Assembly: GCA_028023455.1 (NCBI GenBank)
Contig: JAQFVV010012446.1
Location: forward strand, 7,375,501 to 7,439,500
DNA length: 64,000 bases
Reading direction: 5' to 3'
Source of the DNA: Epiperipatus broadwayi
Lineage: Eukaryota > Onychophora > Udeonychophora > Euonychophora > Peripatidae
The translations under genes were made by a program, and so were the position numbers. Under the pieces are notes generated by a model, which searched no databases, was not told where the DNA came from, and saw only the letters and a list, made by a program, of their open reading frames with translations. Shown here in pieces: positions 60,472 through 64,000 of the stretch (position 1 is the first letter of the stretch; every line of letters begins with the position of its first letter).

Positions 60472-60755
60472 CTTTCATCTTCATCATCCCGTTCTTTACG
60501 ATGATGATCAATAACTTCTACAACTGCGGGTTCCAGCGCTGCATCACCATTAGCCAAAACATTATGATCAACTAATGAAAGCATTAAACGACTGTCTTCA
60601 TGAATTTGAAGCAAATCTATTTCGTCTCGGAAAATTAACAAGTCAGCATGAATATCATTTTGAGCTAAAAAAAATGTAACTTCAGTACGTAAACTATAAT
60701 CTTCCCTCGGTATGTTGAGAACAGGAACGATAGCCATGTCAGGATTCGTATTGGT
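60472..60755 (-). CDS. prune: PRUNE homologue, DHH-domain exon (motifs II and III)
   Basis: A 284-nt exon between acceptor TTTTAG (before 60755) and donor AAAG|GTAATT (after 60472), phase 0 in and phase 2 out. It starts TNTNPDMAIVPVLNIPRED, aligning with human PRUNE1 AEEVFVPVLNIKRSE, so the ATG inside the exon is not the true start. LLIFRDEIDL is the conserved IFRDEIDL segment. Motif II is VDHN (residues 62-65 of this exon) and motif III is a complete DHH (residues 83-85), where human PRUNE1 has DHR. The metal-binding and catalytic set expected of an active DHH phosphoesterase is therefore kept in the part visible. The N-terminal exon with motif I (DLDS in human) is not in the window. Confidence 0.95.
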
Positions 60756-60948
60756 CTAAAAGTTATAAAAATTAATGTAAATTTTAATTTATTTAATATA
60801 TATAAATGTATAAAAAAATTAGAAAATCATTATTTTTCTCTTTCCATATATATATATGTTTATATTAGAAGGAAATCCCCCAAAGAGAATATGGGCTTGA
60901 TTTTTGTAGATAACCGCAAAAAGAGATTATTACAAGATAAAATTAATT

Positions 60949-61056
60949 ATTTTTTCCTCATGTGTCATAGCATCAGCCGGGAAGCGAACCGGCTATTCTG
61001 GGACAACTGCTTGTTAAAGCAGCTGTTGCTGACCTCTCGACTACCAATGCTTGACA
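60949..61056 (-). mobile_element. tRNA-derived SINE, copy 4
   Basis: Minus-strand copy with the T-run (tail) at 60949-60956, B-box and A-box regions (GTAGTCGAGAGGTCAGCAAC on the minus strand), and the GTCAAGCATTGG 5' end. A 15-bp target duplication, AAGATAAAATTAATT, flanks it at 60934-60948 and 61057-61071. It lies in the intron just upstream of the first visible PRUNE exon. Confidence 0.9.
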
Positions 61057-61071
61057 AAGATAAAATTAATT

Positions 61072-62540
61072 TATAGGAAATTCTTTTAAACTTCAGAATC
61101 TCACCAAAACAAGAATACAGTGAAGCAATTGTTAGAACACAATTTTTAAAACAGCATACAAAGAAACCTCTTTTTTTATTATGCAATTTTTTTTAGAGTT
61201 TAATAATGCAAAATCTAATTTTTATAAATTTAATTAATTTTTAAAATCAATATTCACTAATAAATTAAACAAAATATTTTAAAACATTTCTTCTTACCAT
61301 TTTTATTATATACAAAAACACACAACTTTTAATACAATGCAAAAAAATTTTCAATCAAATAAATGTAAAAAAATAAATTTAAATTTATTTATTAATTTTT
61401 TTGTATGAAATATTCGCAAAGAAGAATTAATTTATGTAACACTAATACATCACAAGTTTTAATTTTTTTAAAACATTTTTCACTTCATAATCATAATTAC
61501 AAGAATGTATTTTAGTGATTTCATTCATTTGCATAAATTTTCAAAAATCTAAACCAAGTTTGACCAAGGATTTCAGAATAATGGTGTGCAACCTGTAATA
61601 GACTTTGCCTCAGTATTCAGAGAAAAGTTCTATTTCACTAGCCTAATAAAATTATTTTGAACAAGTATGAAGCATTAAAAACATTTCTTGGCTATTTAAA
61701 TTTTAGATAATTTTTTGAATGCACAGAACATTATAATCATATATTAATAAATCTATGTGTTAACAAAGATAAATTAATACCGCTCATTCACCTATTGCTA
61801 ATTAGTATCCGAGACCTTATACGTATGAACATTTATCATGACAACACAAGAATGATGCCAGCACATAACTTTCTTGGCAGCACAAAAAGACGTAACAATG
61901 GAAATCATTCTCTATTGGAACAATCACAAGACAATCTATATGAATAATGTCAAATCAGAATATTAGAAAAGAGTCTTATCTAAAAAAATGTCTAAATTTT
62001 GGATTCTCATTTGAGAGAACGTAAATGGCAGATAACAATGCATTGCAAAAAAAAAAAAAAAACATTACTTGTCTCTGTAAAATATTTTCTGTGCATTTCA
62101 TTTTAATGCTTACTTAAAAACAAACAGCAATTGTTTTGTTAACTATTAATCGTTTCTTTATCAATGTTTGGGTAATAAAATGTATGACAAATACCAATAT
62201 TTACATCAGTTTTGAATTCATTTAATGCCCATTCAAAAGTATGATGTGTATAAATATATAAATCAATTTACATCATGAACTGTTTATGTTGTGCAAAATA
62301 TGCATTTAAATAACCTATAGAGAAGTCTTAGGCCATTTCTCAAGGACAAAATCTATAAGACATAGGAGAGACTATAAAAAAATGTATAACATACATTCAC
62401 ATTCTTTAAATAAATACTTGACTTCATACACGGAATGCCAACATTGTTTAGAAAACATTGTTAGGACTCAATAGGATGAATATAGTTCATTATAGCATCC
62501 ATGTAGAATAATGATTACACCAAAAGAATATTATAAAATA
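61072..62540. other. intron sequence, nothing recognised
   Basis: AT-rich. I looked for a PRUNE N-terminal exon with a DLDS motif on the minus strand and found none. Confidence 0.5.
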
Positions 62541-62544
62541 AATA

Positions 62545-63188
62545 TTCATATAACATTACAATACTAGCCCAAAACAAAATTTTACTAAAATTCTTCCTCA
62601 ACCATGGTTTCATCTACTAACAAATAGACCTTTTCAAATGAAATTCAACAAAATGTACAATATATATCTACAAAACAAAATAGCCTTCCCCATCATTCAC
62701 TTCAAAACCCCATTTCCTTTAAGATCAAAGAATGTCTTCATGTGATAGATGACCTCAGATTCAAAAAATTTTAAGATCAAAGTTTTTTTTACTCTTGAGT
62801 TCACTTTTTCCAGAATAGATAACCTCTGCATTATCAAATATTTTACAACCTGTATTCACTTCATGAATTTACAAAGCTGAGTTATGATGTCTATTTTTAA
62901 CTCGACTCTTGTGAACTTTAATTCTTTCATTAAGACTTAATTTACTCTGATCTAAATAAAATTTATGACAACTGCAAGAATCTTATAACCTACCCCTAGA
63001 ATAGATTTGCTATCAATTGACTGTTTTAATAAAAAAATTTAAATTCAGGTCTTTCTTCTAGCCATTCCCATATCACCGACTAAAAAAACTATTCTTATAA
63101 ATCAATTTACAAATTGATGATTTATATGTAAAGAAATAAACTCTTTATTCTTACTAACAATTAAATCTTTATTATTAACATATTTATA
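62545..63188 (-). pseudogene. PLE 3' end, left arm of an inverted pair
   Basis: This arm is the reverse complement, with substitutions and indels, of 63228-63860. It includes a decayed GIY-YIG ORF on the minus strand (the part corresponding to SIPGVVYKIPC has become ILGVGYKILAV) and the same 3' untranslated part (GCCCAAAACAAAATTTT, GACCTTTTCAAATGAAATT). It has more substitutions disrupting the frame than the right arm. No terminal repeat is attached at its outer end. Confidence 0.75.
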
Positions 63189-63191
63189 AGT

Positions 63192-63659
63192 GTGGGCAGC
63201 TATATAATATTCTTTAATAAAGATATCTATAAACCTATTAATAATGAAGATTTAATTGAAATTAAAATAAAGAATTTATTTCTTTACAAGTCATCAATTT
63301 GTACATTGATTTATAAGAATTTTTTATTGGGTGGTATGAAAGTGGCCTGGAAGAAAGGCCTGAATTTAAATTCACGATTAGATGGCTCAAAACAGTCAAC
63401 TGATAGCAAATCTATTCCTGGGGTAGTTTATAAGATTCCTTGCAGTTATAATGTTATTTATATAGGTCAGAGTAACTTAAGTCTTAATAAAAGAGTTGGG
63501 GTTCATATGAGTAGAATTAAAAATAGATATCAAAACTCAGCTTTGTATATTCATGAAGTGGAAACAGGCCATAAAATATTATTTGATAATGCAGATATTA
63601 TTTTTTATGAAAGATGTGAACTGAAGAGAAAAAGAAACTTTGATGATAAAATATTTTGA
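63192..63659 (+). CDS. PLE GIY-YIG endonuclease, C-terminal part of PLE ORF
   Basis: A 155-codon open frame forming the right arm of the inverted PLE pair. The first ~70 residues lie in a linker. The GIY-YIG domain starts with GVVYKIPC (77-84) and VIYIGQS (88-94), then LNKR (98-101), H105, SALYIHEVETGHKI (116-129) and the late Glu in FYERCE (138-143). This matches Penelope-type endonucleases, which nick target DNA for retrotransposition. No RT precedes it because the sequence turns into the inverted left arm at about 63190, so this is a 5'-truncated element. The intact frame suggests a young copy. The 3' untranslated part runs to about 63870 and then meets the terminal repeat. Confidence 0.85.
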   Translation: MGSYIIFFNKDIYKPINNEDLIEIKIKNLFLYKSSICTLIYKNFLLGGMKVAWKKGLNLNSRLDGSKQSTDSKSIPGVVYKIPCSYNVIYIGQSNLSLNKRVGVHMSRIKNRYQNSALYIHEVETGHKILFDNADIIFYERCELKRKRNFDDKIF

Positions 63660-63874
63660 ATCTGAGGCCATATATCTCATAAATATATCCTTTGATGTTA
63701 AAGAAAGTTGGTTTTTGAAATGAAAGATGGGAAGATTATTTTGTTCAGTATATATATGTTGTACATTTTGTTAAATTTCATTTGAAAAGGCCTATTTGTT
63801 AGTAGATGAAACTATTGTTGTGGAAGAACATTTTGTTTTGGGCTAGTATTGTAATGTTATATGAATTTTTATTT

Positions 63875-64000
63875 TAAACCACTAAACATCACATGATCAC
63901 GATTTCTTATGCTTGCTCATAACTGTTATTAAAACAGGCAAAACTCTCCACACAGTAATGCCACTCAGTGCAAGCCAGAGTAATCAATGGTTGCCAGAAG
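63875..64000 (-). repeat. PLE terminal repeat, cut by the window edge
   Basis: TAAACCACTAAACATCACAT followed by TTAAAACAGGCAAAACTCTC and AGAGTAATCAATGGTTGCCAG, homologous to 8966-9090 and 20786-20900. It is positioned right after a PLE endonuclease, as at 20786. The hammerhead segment would begin just beyond the edge. Confidence 0.85.

Noticed and set aside
60468-60737. ATG at 60737 as the PRUNE start codon
   Set aside because: Homology continues upstream of it to a splice acceptor at 60756, and motif I has not yet been encoded.
1-64000. CRISPR arrays, operons, bacterial promoters or riboswitches
   Set aside because: None seen. The window is eukaryotic, with spliced exons and retroelements.

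Overview
The window is strongly AT-rich metazoan nuclear DNA. Evidence for an animal is a spliced gene with GT-AG introns and many animal-type transposable elements: non-LTR LINEs, Penelope-like elements (PLEs), hAT transposons with MITE derivatives, and a tRNA-derived SINE. Base composition and LINE types suggest an invertebrate. An arachnid or other arthropod is only a weak guess. I see no bacterial genes, CRISPR array or operon structure.

The only host gene I can support is a PRUNE (DHH/DHHA2 phosphoesterase) orthologue on the minus strand. I could place six consecutive coding exons with matching splice phases, in transcript order: 60472-60755, 53070-53179, 48811-48966, 48550-48644, 44292-44450 and 30406-33255. 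They join into 1218 codons without a stop. The first five and the start of the sixth cover most of the catalytic part. The rest of the sixth, 2850-nt exon is a very acidic Ser/Asp/Glu-rich tail like the extension of vertebrate PRUNE2. The exon with the N-terminal DLD motif lies beyond the right edge. Exon 30406-33255 ends in a good splice donor, so more coding sequence lies to the left, but I found no further exon in 1-30405.

Layout. 1-30405 (downstream intron or flank): two SINEs; an RTE-like LINE interrupted by a foldback element; a PLE-derived insertion with two opposed ribozyme repeats; two hAT MITEs with 8-bp target duplications; a snap-back element; PLE reverse transcriptase and GIY-YIG fragments; one CR1/Jockey-like LINE; and a hAT element whose transposase is nearly open. 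30406-60755: the PRUNE exons, with introns holding more LINEs, solo PLE repeats, a second copy of the foldback element, a hAT transposase remnant, a second CR1-like LINE that includes a stretch of suspicious homopolymer sequence, and a terminal-inverted-repeat element. 60756-64000: 5' intron or flank with a SINE and a large inverted pair of PLE 3' ends running off the window.

The most interesting signal is a dispersed repeat family that follows PLE GIY-YIG endonuclease ORFs and also occurs alone with 11-16 bp target duplications. One strand carries a type I hammerhead ribozyme core: CTGATGA, stem II, GAAAC, a two-base-pair stem III and a GTC cleavage site, all closed by a two-part stem I. A second, different hammerhead-like core sits in the loop of a 40-bp inverted repeat at 51261-51395. 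The window therefore appears to hold self-cleaving PLE retroelements and short non-autonomous derivatives of them.
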